64,000 nt of DNA, taken from contig JBBHKE010000216.1 of assembly GCA_037447655.1 (NCBI GenBank), positions 278,694 to 342,693 on the forward strand, read 5' to 3'. The position numbers were made by a program, and so were the translations under genes. The notes below the pieces were generated by a model. That model saw nothing but the letters and a program-made list of their open reading frames with translations, was not told where the DNA came from and searched no databases. This DNA comes from Zygnema cylindricum (taxonomy: Eukaryota; Streptophyta; Zygnematophyceae; Zygnematales; Zygnemataceae). This document shows, piece after piece, positions 24,481-35,723 of this stretch; position 1 is the first letter of the stretch, and each line of letters begins with the position of its first letter.

Positions 24481-25803
24481 AATAGATGATGATGATGGTG
24501 ATGTGAAGATGATGATGATAAAGACATCAAAGAGCGAGGACATCAGTCAACTTTATCCCACCCTCAAGATGACAGCAGGCCATAAAACAAAATGAAAACT
24601 CTCACACGCATTGAATCGACAGACACACTAAACCCTAACTTTGCAGTGCTTGTCAAAACAACTAAATAGACTCCCGCAATAGGTCAAAGAAACCTCAGAA
24701 ACAACGAAACAAAGAAAAACGAGTACAGAGACTCTGAACAGAGGTTAAAGAAACCTCAGAAAGAAAACAATGAAGGATAAGGTGGGCACACTTATCCGAA
24801 GAAAGAAGGCAGAAAACTGACGTGAAGAGAAGAGCAGACGTCCAACAGAGTGTAGGAGAACCACAGCTACTGAGGCGCTGAAAATTAGGTCCTCCCGTTT
24901 TTGCAAAAATGAGCAGAAAAGAGGCTGAAAAAAAAAAGGCTGAGGGAACCACGAAACTCTCAAGAATAAGAAGAAGGTGAATGAAGGTCCAGGTCTCAAC
25001 AGGCATAAAAATATTTGCATAGTTCAAATGTGCCAAGACAATTGGGATCGCAATATCTTGTTATCAGGTACTAAATGTGTTTGTACCACAAAGACCATAT
25101 AAAACACATTGAATATCAAGTAACAAGATATGGCGTTTCCAATAGTTTTCGCACATTTGGACTATGAGATATTGTACATTTCCGTTGGAGATAAAATATA
25201 GCAGACATCACTTCTTGCTGGAGAGCAGAACTCAGAGCCTCATGATGGTGATGAAGAACATGATGATGAAGAAGAAGAAGACGACCCATTGGAATTGATG
25301 ACCAGTCCCATAGTTTTCCATCTGCACTTTTTGGATCTAAAAATGCCCGCTCAAAGGGTTCAGAACGTCTACTAGCACAAAGTAAAAGGGTTTTAACTTC
25401 CAAAAACTAGCCGCACCAGTTTCCACTGCCGGCTTCCTTCCATTTTGAAGAGTGCAAAAGGATTCTGTGTACTGTAAAAGAAAGGCTGAGGAAGACTGTA
25501 AGAGAAGAGCTGGAAAATACTTAATCCTCTCTCTACTCACTTAGGTGTGCATTCCCTTGGAGGCGAGGCAAAACCAAAAAAAAAAACAATGGAATCAAGC
25601 TTCCAAATGGATTGCCGTAGTACTAACGCTTATTTGTAGGGTTTTTTAGTGCTCCAAAAGGTAGCCTGACAAGACTTTGGCTTTCCAAAATACAGCAACA
25701 CTTTTCAGCAGAGAGAAAAACATGCCATGTTAAGCAGGTATATGCAGAGGTTCCTCGTTTTTTAGCTCCGTCTCTGAGGGGCAGAAGGAGAGGAAACTAC
25801 TCC
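24481..25803. other. 3' flank of the RSZ22-like gene
   Basis: No gene recognised. On the minus strand this lies downstream of the RSZ stop codon, so it should include its 3' UTR, but no confident polyadenylation site was identified. A minus-strand hydrophobic 113-codon frame (25036-24695) lacks any recognised motif. A two-stem foldback lies at 25053-25131. Confidence 0.4.
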
Positions 25804-28800
25804 TCAAGGAGACCGAGAACGGCTGCGACTACGATGTCGAGGCAGAGGGGAAGCGTTTCTGCACAAAGTCATAAAAATAAAATGGGCAGAACAAAAAATA
25901 GCATCAAATGACAAGAATATATAGACCAAATGATGGTTAATGAGCAAGGACAACTCAAAAATCGTAGTTCGATTATGAAGAAAACAATTTGAAACAATAT
26001 ATGTGGTGTGGGAGGGAAAGAGGGAGAGAGAGAGAGGGGAGTGGGGGAGAGGGAGAGGGAGAGGGAGAGAGGGGGGGAGAGAGAGGGGCGGGAGAGGGAG
26101 AGGGGGGGGGAGAGAGAGAGGGAGAGAGAGAGAGAGAGAGAGAGAAAACCAGCTGTAATTTCATCCCTGTATGAGACTGTCTTTTTTAGAATCCTACCAT
26201 CTTCAGTAGCTTTATAAAGAACAACTGCCAACCCTAGAAACCCTGAAAAACCCTCTAACAAAACACAAAAAATCCTAACAGATGTTTTCAAAGATTCACA
26301 AGAGACTCCCGATCATTTTGAGCACTAAATGTGAAAGCTATCAGACTTAATGTTTTATTCGCCATCAACATCAACTTTTCTCCATGCCGACGTGTCCGAT
26401 TTTCATTTGGAGACCACCAATCAGAAGGCAGTAATCTTACATTTCCAGCGAAAGACGCAGACGTATAATCCGACAAGAGAAAAAAGAATTAAAGGCTGAA
26501 AAACATCAAGTCTAATAGTAATATACGGTGTACCTAAGGGCAGTGAACAGAACGCAAAAAGGAAACAGATATCTAAAGACAAGGATGTGCAGAAATGGCA
26601 CATGGCAAGAAATATATTTATATATACAACAATTGGTGTGAATAAACAATATCCAGTTCAACAAAAGCAGTTCCTTGGAAATCTAGTCATTTCATTTAAC
26701 TTCTTTTTTAACTGCAACAAACACTTCAAGAAAATCGTGAGAATTTTAAAAGCCTTAAAGGCCCTAAAAAAAAGCCATGAAAAGAAAAACCTTCACAAAA
26801 CCCCAAAAAAAACCTACAAATACCTAAAAAAACAAAGTTCGACACCAAGTTCAGGATTCTCACCCTGCCGGAGATCGGGCGCGGGGAGGAGGAGAGCGAC
26901 TTAGGCTTCTTCCACGGCGAGGGAGAGATCGACTCCGGCGAGGAGAGCGACTGCGACGAGGAGAGTAGCTTCGACGAGGGCTAAACAGGAGAAACAAAAA
27001 ACACAAAGGGAAAAAAGGGAAGAGAGGAGGGCGGGAGGAACAAAAGAAAAGAAGAACGAGAGGGAGGGAGGAAAGAAGATGAAAAAAAAAGGAGGAAGGA
27101 CAAATTATAAGAGCTTTATACAAGATCAGGAATGGCATTCTCTCATCGACAAAAGACTTGAGTAAAAACATGTTTAAACAAGGTATGCATCCATGGTGAG
27201 TTCAATATTAGCCCAGTGGCAATCTAAAATCAAAAAGGAAGGAAGGTACTCAGGCTTCACCAAGCTTCCCTCTCCCTCTCCCTCTCCCTCTCCCTCTCCC
27301 TCTCCCCTTCCCTCTCCCCTTCCCTTTCCCTCACTCTCTCTGCATTCATCTCGCCCTCTGTTTCTTCCTCCCTTCCCTCCCTTATCCCCCTCCTGGCCTC
27401 CCACGTCTCCCTCCTCTCCCTCCCAATCCTCCATCTCCACATCCTCTACTACCATTTTTCCGGTGAAAGGCGACACCGCCTCCTCCAGCACCACCTTCCT
27501 TTTCACATTATCCACAAAAGTCAGAAAAGGCACCACTCGAGAATCTCCCTCAAAACTGCCACGTGGCGCAAGCCCAATCACCACCTCCCCCCCCCCTCCC
27601 CCTCCCCCTCCCCCTCCCCCTCCCCCTCCCCCTCCCCCTCTCCCTCCCCCTCCCCCTCCCCCTCCCCCTCCCCCTCCCCCTCCCCCTCCCCCTCCCCCTC
27701 CCCCTCCCCCTCCCCCTCCCCCTCCCCCTCCCCCTCCCCCCTCCCCCTCCCCCTCCCCCTCCACCTTAAAAGCAATTATTCAGCATGTAAGGTCCAGTCA
27801 CTTATTAGAATTAAAAAGACTTCCAATAAAAATCACTCACACAATAATGGAATAGATCAAGAAAAACGGACTCGCTCTCCTCCTACCAGACTCACACTCC
27901 CTCTTACCCACCTCTCCCTTCCCTCCCTCCTAACATCGCACCCTCTACCCCCTCTCCTTCTCCCCACCAAAGTCCCAGTTGTTCACAACAACTTTGCATT
28001 GGGTCTTGGATCACACTTTCAAGTTGGGTTTTTGTAGGGTTTCTAGGTTTTTTAGGGTTTTTAGGGTTTCTTCAATTTTTTTAGCTGTGCTCTTCAACCG
28101 AGTAAAGAGAGTTGAACCTTTTCCAGATCGTGTTCTTCACCCCAAGATTAAGGCTTTTTATGTTTTCCAATAAAAACTGCATGTAAAGAGAGAGAGGGAG
28201 AGAGAGAAAAAGCAAGGTAGCAGCTCAAATTGGAAAGGGAAGGCCGATGCATGAGGCAGCGGAGGGAGAGTGAGAAAGAGACAGAAGAGAGAGAGGAGTG
28301 AGAGAAAGAAGAGAGAGAAGAGCAGGAGAGGGGGGGAGACAGAAAATTTTGTACAAAAGAACAAAGTATGACAGCTCTAAAACGCAACAGACAATGTTTG
28401 CCCAATGTAGGCAAAAGATAATTGACACCACAATTACAGGTAAAAGAAATCTTAAAATCCCCTAAGAATTCCTAAAAACCCTAGCGGACAATTGCCAACT
28501 TCAAAAGATTGTGTCAGAAGAAACCCTTTAAAACTTTAAACCCTAGAAACCCTGAGAAACCATAAACAAATCAGCCAACTAATGGGCAATTTTGAGCTGG
28601 AAATTGTCAGCCAAACTTTATTCTGGCGAAGATAAAAGTTTGATTACAAAAGAAGACATCATATAACATATGGATGTAATACCAAATAACTTCTATTATA
28701 TGTTGTGATATGTATATTACATAGCATTTGTACATTTTAGATGATATATAGCATTGTACATACTGTACATCTAAAATACCTTAACTTGAAAAAAAAAACA

Positions 28801-29695
28801 GTCGATTTTCAGCGAATATCGAGTTATTGATACTTATCGGCAAAGAAGAGAAATATCGAGTTTTGAAGTTCACAATATAACGATATACAGAAATGGATAT
28901 GTTGTCTTTGATTTCTGTCAAAATGCAGGACTAACATTATATATGATGTATATAAAACATCCATAATGCATAAACAATATATAATAATGCTCTAAATATA
29001 TAATGCTCTTCCATATGTATTATTTTTTGACACTGACACTCAGACAGCCTAACCACATTTTTAAGGTTCTTCAAAGCTTTTTATTGATCAGTAAGGTTAT
29101 TTAGGGTTTTTTAGGTTTATTAGTTGTCAACAGGGCGTTTTAGGGCTTTCTAGGGTATTTAAGTGGTAAGTGGTGATGACAAAAAGTACCATTGCAGAAA
29201 CAGCTTGCATATGAGAAAAGGGTATAAAAGGTGGTCTTCTCGACCCTTTTACTTTCTAAAGAGTTAGAAAAATGGTAATTAGAAAAAGAAAAGATGTAAA
29301 AGAAAACATGAAAAATACTTGTTTAAAAGAACACCGTGGTTTGCTAATAGCAATCAAAAACATTTTGAATGAGAACTGTTGTTGTGCTGATGGTTATATC
29401 TCCAGTCCAAATGACGAGGACGATTGTCAACCACAAAAATAATTCACAGGATTGCTGTAATTAACGCTATTTTGTGTTCAAAGAGCCAAAAACAAAAAAA
29501 ACAGGGACAAATAAGTGAAATTATAGCTACTAGCAATTCACGGTGTAGTATGATCCAGAGAGAGAGAGAGAGAGAGAGCGGGGGAGAGAGAGAAAGCGAG
29601 AGAGAGACCATGTACCTTCCATCGCCATAACTTGGAAAGAGAGCGCATGAGACCGAGACAGAGAGAGATAGGGAGAGAAAGAGAGACTGAGACAC

Positions 29696-29728
<33 letters not shown>

Positions 29729-31201
29729 CGATTTACCTTCCATCCCCATAACTTGGACTTCTTCGATACCGAGGCGGCGTTCGACTGCGGCCTCTCCCTC
29801 CTCCTCCCGCTCCACCGGAACCAATTCGTAAACGACATTCTCGAGCAAAATGTCCCGGCTCTCCACACTCATAACAACGCATCTCGTCTCCTCCTCGACG
29901 AGGCCCGGGACCTCCCGGACCTCCCGAGCCACGGGACATTTCCACACGCCAGCCCTGTTTGCCTGCTATAAACACAGAAACTCAAAACCTAACCTCAATA
30001 TCCATCCTCTCACTCCTTCTCTCCCTCCCTCGCTCACTCTCGTTCTCTCTCCATCGCTCTCCCCCTCTCTCTTCCTCTCAAGAAAGCAAGCCAGCATCTC
30101 CCTCTCCCTCACTTCCTCTCCCTCCCCCCCTCCCACCATCACCCCCTCCCTCCCTCCCTCCTCCCCGCTCCCCCTAGGAGGAGGAGGAGGAGGAGGAGGA
30201 GGAAGAGATGATAAGGAGGTACACAAAATAGGGAACTAACTAGGGAGGTAAACAAAATAGGGAGGTAAGAATCGGTACCATTGAGTTCTCTGATTGCATC
30301 CTCGGCATCCCTGCGGTCCTCAAACTCGATGAAGGCAAATCCGGGAGGCTTGCGAGCAACCCATACACTGCCACAAAAAGACAATAAAAGATGTCAATAA
30401 GGAAAAAATAATTGCCACAAAAGACAGTAAATATCACAAAAGGCAAAATAGGTGTCACAAAAGACAAATAAATGTCACAAAGGACAAAAAAGTCTCAAAA
30501 AGAGAAGACATGTATGCACCTTACACAGCCACAAAAGACAAAATAAATATCAAAGACAAAAGATGAAGACCAAGAAAGGCAAAATAAACATAATTCGCTT
30601 CGCCCACTCTCATCCATCCCTCGTCACCCCCAAAGAGACCCTCCCCCTCTGCCTCCCTCTCCCTACCTCTCGTTTTAAAACAAAAAAAACACGTAACAAC
30701 TTCTAAATGCAGCAAATTAATAGATATTCTTCCTGTCCTTCGAAAATAAACTCCTAAAACCCTCACACACCCTAAAAAAACCTAAAAAATCCTAAAAAGT
30801 CCTAAAACTAAGCAGCAAAACAGATTTTTAAGTCAAAACCAATAACCGGTCAAATTAGAATACCTTAAAATTCCCTAAAAGAGTCAGAACACACAAAAAA
30901 AACAGCAAAAACACTCTAAAAAAACACCCTAAAAAACAGTAAGAACACACCAACATACACCACCCTCCCCACCCTCCCCACCCTCACCACAACTATTTTC
31001 CATTTTGGTTTAATTTTCCACATTTTACGGTTTTGTTTCCTTTTATTAGGTTTTTGTTTCCATTTTTCTAGTTTTTATTTTTGTTTTTTTTGGTTGAGTC
31101 GTCCTTCTCTACCTCCTGAGAACGCCGAAAACCCGGAACTCGTCCTCCAGTTCCCGCTCAGTAGCCCGGGGATCGAGATTTCCGACGTACACTCGCGACA
31201 T
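25804..31201 (-). CDS. RSZ22: RSZ22-type serine/arginine-rich splicing factor (RRM + zinc knuckle), 5 exons
   Basis: Nuclear SR protein that binds exonic enhancers in pre-mRNA and recruits spliceosome components through its RS domain (family knowledge). Exons on the minus strand: 31201-31113, 30367-30279, 29962-29737, 26980-26864, 25858-25804. All introns start GT and end AG, all phases agree, and the total of 576 nt gives 191 residues plus TGA. Plant RSZ21/22 proteins are about 190-200 residues. Domains: RRM residues 1-67 (RNP2-like VYVGNL at 4-9, RNP1-like PGFAFIEF at 38-45), Gly-rich hinge 70-85, CCHC zinc knuckle [14 protein letters not shown] at 89-102, then RS-rich residues 116-191 including [14 protein letters not shown] and [14 protein letters not shown], ending [11 protein letters not shown]. 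The start is fixed by the family N-terminus [11 protein letters not shown]. Introns of 745, 316, 2756 and 1005 bp carry many simple repeats. It is the only intact host gene in the window. Confidence 0.95.
26010..26145. repeat. purine array in RSZ intron 4
   Basis: GAGAGGG/GGGAGAG units on the plus strand; the transcript (minus strand) carries a long pyrimidine tract here. Confidence 0.9.
27268..27330. repeat. (CCCTCT)n hexamer array in RSZ intron 3
   Basis: About nine CCCTCT units followed by degenerate CCCTTC/CCCTCA units; the transcript strand is AGAGGG. Confidence 0.9.
27588..27765. repeat. (CCCCCT)n hexamer array in RSZ intron 3
   Basis: Nearly uninterrupted CCCCCT units over about 175 bp, one unit altered to CTCCCT near 27640. 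On the transcribed-RNA sense strand this is (AGGGGG)n, a dense run of G5 tracts. The Pro/Leu and Gly/Glu open frames across it are repeat artefacts. Confidence 0.95.
28185..28340. repeat. GA-rich array in RSZ intron 3
   Basis: AGAGAGGGAGAG-type units on the plus strand, CT-rich on the transcript strand. Confidence 0.88.
29560..29730. repeat. (GA)n tracts beside exon 3 of RSZ
   Basis: Two GA-rich blocks (about 29558-29608 and 29640-29729) separated by a near copy of the exon 3 end. On the transcript strand they form long (CT)n polypyrimidine tracts just downstream of the exon 3 donor. Confidence 0.9.
29616..29630 (-). other. candidate 15-nt in-frame microexon of RSZ
   Basis: On the minus strand a CT-rich tract and CTTTCCAAG are followed by TTATGGCGATGGAAG and a GTACAT donor. 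The 15 nt nearly copy the end of exon 3 (TTATGGGGATGGAAG|GTAAAT) and keep the reading frame. Inclusion would add five residues and double the SYGDG motif before the RS domain. The intron to exon 3 would be 106 nt. Alternatively it is a non-functional partial duplication. Inference only. Confidence 0.4.
30005..30210. repeat. CT-rich then (GGA)n tract in RSZ intron 2
   Basis: CCCTCTC-type pyrimidine tract on the plus strand (about 30005-30175) running into GGAGGAGGA (30176-30202). It fills most of the 316-bp intron. Confidence 0.88.
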
Positions 31202-32479
31202 GATACCACGTGGCAGAAGCAGAGCAGCGCACTCCGGCAAAGACAACAACGGTTCAGCAAACAGACTGGAAAGAACGACGAATCGAAGGAATCCGAACTG
31301 AAATACGGCAAGTCTGCAACATATAACGGCGGGGAAAAGAACTAAGTCTGTTGGGTGATAAACTGGTAACTGAAAAGTTGTTGTTGGAGGATTTCGAAAT
31401 TGATATTTGCACACATCGTTATTTTTTCTTTTTGCTTTGCCCTTTTTCTAAAAGGGGAAAGCATTGTAGTCGCCTTCGTCTCTGGTGTCAACGAGAATTG
31501 ATCGTCGATTTTTTGTTTGAGATCTTGAGCCGTTGAATGTTTTGAGTTTTGTTTGTCGTCTTTGGTGACAGCGATTGTTGACCGTCGTATTTTTTTGGTG
31601 TAAGATCGTGAGCCGTTGAATGATTGTAGAATTTTTGTACAAGATCGTACTACTTTTTCTCATTTTTTTATAAAACACGATCACTGGAGTTGCAACAAGA
31701 TTCTCCAAACTTTTGGGCGACAACTTCGACTGTCCTACTTTCTGTTTTAAAAGCAAACGCTCATTCTATCGAGTGTTTGGCTAATGTCCTTAAAAATTCT
31801 TAAGGATGATACGAGCCACACACTGGACATGTATAACTGCTACACTTAGAAATAGTAGATATGATCCACGACGAACGAGCGACTAACAATCAGTAAAGGT
31901 CGTCTGCTTTCGGACAGGGTGTCCACTGAAACAGAAGAAAATATCTTTGCCGGAGGATATCCTTTGACGCTCCTTTTCCATCCATTGACCTTCGCGGAAA
32001 GGAACTTGCGTTTTAAACACAATAACACAACTAGAACAGTAAATAAAGTACGCACATACATATATTAAAATTCTATACGTTTTTACAAATCTTAAATTTT
32101 GGCCGTTCGTACAAACATGACAATCAAATTTTGTGCTTTTGAAATCTTTGACTATTCTCAACGTTTGAAAAGGAACCTACGTGGTATATAATTGTAAGTA
32201 AACGTGTCCCTAAGATTTCTTGCAATGCTTGATAGATGAGAGCCCTAAAGTCTATGTAACATCGAAAAATTATGTAATTGTGGAACCAACTTTACGAGTT
32301 GTTTTATTTTAAACAATGTTTCATCACGTAGAGTTCATCAACCACGTGTTCTAAAATGAGTGGTATCGCGTCAATTTAGATCGGACAAGAAAATTGTCAA
32401 AGATTTTTCATGCCGACCAATTTTAACTTGAAATATTCATGTTCCTACAATGTATTTGCGTCCATTGTGATCGAACAAA
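31202..32479. other. 5' flank of the RSZ22-like gene
   Basis: Upstream on the minus strand of the RSZ start; must include the 5' UTR and promoter. No convincing TATA box or transcription start could be fixed. No other gene is seen. AT-rich, non-repetitive. Confidence 0.45.
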
Positions 32480-33600
32480 TGCGAGTCCTCCTCCTTATGG
32501 GAGTCCACTTCATGTGAATCCTGTTTTTTGTGCGAGTCCTCTTCTTGGTGCGAGTCCTCCTCTTGTTGCTCGTCCGATTTTTGGCACGAGTACTTGTCTT
32601 GGTGCGAGTCCTCCTCTTGATGTGAATCCGCTTCTTTGTGCGATTCTTCCTCTTGGTGCGAGTCCTCCCCTCGGTGCCAGTGTGCTTCCTTATATGATTC
32701 ATTTTATTGCGTGACTTCTCATTCTCGTGCGAGTTGCCTCTTGGGTCAAGTCTTCCTCCTGGTGCAAGTCCTTGTTTTAGTGCAAGTCCCCTTCCTACTG
32801 CGAGTCCGCCTATTGGTGCGAGTCTTTCTTCTAGTGAGATCCTCCACTTGGTGCGAGTCCTCTTCCAAGTGGAAGTCCTCTTGCCACGATTCCTCCTGTT
32901 GGTGCAGTTCTCTTCCTAGAGCGATTGCGCTTCCTGTTGCGAATCATCCTCTTGGTGCAGGTCCTCGTCTTGGTGCAAATCCTCCTCTTGGTGCGAGTCC
33001 TCCTCCTGGTTGTTGTTCGCTTCTTGTACAAGTCCTCCTCCTGGTACGAGTGTGCTTTGTTTTGCGGGCCCTTCTCTTTGTGCGAATCCTTTTCTACGTG
33101 CAAGTTATCCTCAAGATGCGAGTCCTTTTCTACGTGCAAGTTATCCTCAAGATGCGAGTCCTTTTCTACGTGCAAGTTATCCTCAAGATGCGAGTCCTTC
33201 TTCTAGTGCATGTCCACTTTAAAGTGCGAGTCATCCTATTGGTGTGAGTACTTCTCGTAGTGCACGTCAACCTTCTAGTGAGAGTCAACGTCCTTGTGAC
33301 AGTCCTCTTTTAGGTCCAAGCCGTTCTTTTTCGTTCAAGTGATCCTCATAGTGCGAGTCCTTTAACTGGTTAATGTCCGCTTCCTAGTGTGATTTCCCAC
33401 CTTTGTCTAAGTCAAGTCTACTTCTTGGTGCAATACCTCTTCTTGTTACAATTCTTCATTTCATTGCTAGTCTGCTTCTTAGTGCGAGTCGACCTCCGAG
33501 TGCGAGTCCTCCACCTGGTGCGAGTTCTCCTCTTAGTGCGACTCCTCTAAGTGTACGTTTGCTTTCTAGTGCGAGTCATGTGTTGTTGTATGAAAACCGG
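32480..33600. repeat. 18-bp minisatellite, main block
   Basis: Diverged tandem copies of TTGGTGCGAGTCCTCCTC. In one frame it reads as repeats of GASPPL. A higher-order 36-bp version (CTTTTCTACGTGCAAG then TTATCCTCAAGATGCGAGTC) is repeated three times without change at about 33088-33195. ORFs of up to 203 codons across the block are judged repeat artefacts. Confidence 0.9.
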
Positions 33601-34484
33601 AGAAGTATCAACTGCCGCTAAATCAGAAGCCATCACAAAACCGAAAAGGGAAGCACAAAGGATACCAACTTCGACCCAGTGCAAAAAGAAGTCAATATGG
33701 CTAAATGGACCCAAACTGCAATATAATACAATTTATCGCGTGTGTTGACAAATCATAAAGTTTCAAGCAAAACATTGAACTAAACCAAGAGATAGCCCAA
33801 AGTATATCCCTTAAAATGCACAAATATGCCATTTGAAACCTAGTAGAAAGAATGCATAAAAAACACTTAGTTGTAAAATTTATAAAAATAAATAAGATTG
33901 TTTTCTTTTTAACCAATCAGGGCACAATCATGACACAGTAAACTACGTTAACTAACTGTCTAACAGTACTCTAACAACATCTCATATCATACGTGATGTA
34001 TGCTAAATTGGCCCAGCCGTACGTCTAATGTTTCATTCAATCTAACAAAACGTAATTGTCTACGAACAACTAATACTACCTATACACACTAATAAACAAA
34101 TACAAGTGAATACAAACATACGTTTCTATAAAGTCATCACCTGCATTGAAACTCATACGCGACGAGATTCGCTGCGTCATAGTGGTCCACTTGAAGATTT
34201 TTGTTAAATGTATGTCTGTGTGTTTTTATCAACCAGACGATATGTCATAATTATGTTATGCACCACATTCCGTAGTCTCTGTATTGCATAAGATTCGTTC
34301 GATGAGAATCCTTCTAAATCTCATCACTACGCGCATTTTGTTCTAAAGCAATTTTGAAGTGACGTTTTCTTACGACGCACTATATATGGTAAATAATTTT
34401 CAATGATACCTCAAAAATAATTATAATTCTTGAATTTCCCTCTCACAAAAGACAAAGATGATCAAAGCTTTCAAAACAACATCC
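33601..34484. other. unassigned, AT-rich insert between minisatellite blocks
   Basis: No coding signal and no similarity seen to other parts of the window. It separates two blocks of the same minisatellite, so it may be an insertion, but no terminal repeats were found. Confidence 0.4.
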
Positions 34485-34638
34485 TCCTCCTGGTGCGAGT
34501 CTCTATCTTGGTGCGCATCCTCCTCTTTGTGCGAGTCTTCTTGATGGTGTTAATAATCCTCCTCCTGCAATTCATTCTCTTAGTAAAAGTCATCTTGCTT
34601 TGAATACTCTTCTTAGCGTGAGTTTGCTTGTTATACGA
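34485..34638. repeat. 18-bp minisatellite, second block
   Basis: Units such as CCTGGTGCGAGTCTCTATCT and TTTGTGCGAGTCTTCTTG clearly belong to the 32480-33600 family. The block ends TACGA at the start of solo LTR H. Confidence 0.85.
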
Positions 34639-34805
34639 TGTAGAAATTAATGGTTCTTTTAGTATTTTCTAGGTCTAAACATGTAAAATAAAATGCAAAA
34701 AAGAAGCAGAGGCAGTCTGCCTCTAACTCCTCTCCTCAGCTCCCACACTTATCGCAGTCACTCAAAGTTAGAGTGGGAGATAAAGCCATGGCGGCCTATG
34801 CTGTC
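34639..34805 (+). mobile_element. solo LTR H, 5' part
   Basis: Starts TGTAGAAATTAATGG and TATTTTCTAGGTCTAAA as in the B/C LTRs, continues GGCAGTCTGCCTCTAACTCC, and is cut at CTGTC (34801-34805) by insertion of element I. It continues at 38194. Confidence 0.85.
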
Positions 34806-35723
34806 TGTTGTTTTTGGAATGTTAGTTTTGTACTTACGCCACATTTTGTGCGCACGCGACGGTTCGAGCGTAGATTATTACTGGAAATATTGTGGTGGTA
34901 CAAATGGAGGTTCGAATGGATTTGTGGATTGGGGGAGTAATTGTACAATTGAAGTTAAAGGATTGTATTTTGATAATGTGGTATCAAGTGGACCGTACGT
35001 ATGTGATGTCGGTTCATGACGTGGTTTCGTCCTCAAGTGATTAATCAAGTTGATACTCAGTACGCGGATTTTACGGAAGCGTCGTTGTAAATATTTGGTT
35101 GAACATTGATGTGTCTTTTTGTGAATTAATTATTAGTGTAGATTTACTCACTTTGACATACCTTGAAGTATTCAGGTATACCGACATTAATAGAGGTAGC
35201 TGGTAGATAGCGTACCGCTGATATGCCTCCGTACATTCAGCAGTAAGCTCTCGTATATATTTGTAGGACTTCGTCATTTTAGGACATAGGAACTTTTTGG
35301 ACCAAAAACTGTTTATGGTTATTTTTGGTAATTTTATCTGAGGATTACTCTCAGATCTGCTAGCGGAATTATCTGAAATTCTGCATGTTTGTTCCTATTT
35401 ATATTTTTAATATTGTCACAGATTTTCAGGTCTATTGTGTGCCTGGTCTGTGTTTTACTTCATTGTGAAGTTAGCCTGTCTGATCAAAGTTCTGGCAGAC
35501 TGTTTTTCTGCAACTTTGACTAGATGATGTGATCAATCTATTTATTATTTTTGTCTGAAACTTTGTGAGGTCATTTTATGTCCTAGATAATATCTGTAAA
35601 TGTAGTTTCAGCTTGTTTTGTTAATTCTGTTGAATTCTGTGTGTATCCAAAGTACGCTGTTTTTAGGGTAGTCTGTGGTGCTTCCTAGGGTGAATCCATG
35701 GCTAGAAATGGCTATGGACAACA
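34806..35723 (+). mobile_element. 5' LTR of gag-only element I
   Basis: TGTTGTTTTTGG ... GGACAACA, 918 bp. By eye it differs from the 3' copy (37271-38188) at four positions. Unrelated in sequence to the copia LTRs of the window. The gag start codon lies in its last 26 bp. Confidence 0.95.

Noticed and set aside
24695-25036. 113-codon hydrophobic minus-strand ORF as a membrane protein
   Set aside because: No recognisable motif, overlaps another open frame of similar composition (25020-24745), and lies in the RSZ 3' flank.
27174-27855. 220-codon poly-Pro and 196-codon poly-Gly frames
   Set aside because: Produced by the CCCCCT array within RSZ intron 3; splicing of the host gene removes the region.
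29424-29975. Ser/Leu-rich 167-codon frame on the minus strand over exon 3 of RSZ
   Set aside because: Out of frame with the RSZ coding sequence and made by CT repeats; the zinc-knuckle frame is the real one.
33088-33195. CRISPR-like array (three identical 36-bp units)
   Set aside because: Units are directly adjacent with no spacers, in eukaryotic DNA; it is minisatellite higher-order structure.
32636-33247. 203-codon plus-strand ORF as a possible protein gene
   Set aside because: It consists of the 18-bp minisatellite; other frames are open too and no start context or domain is seen.
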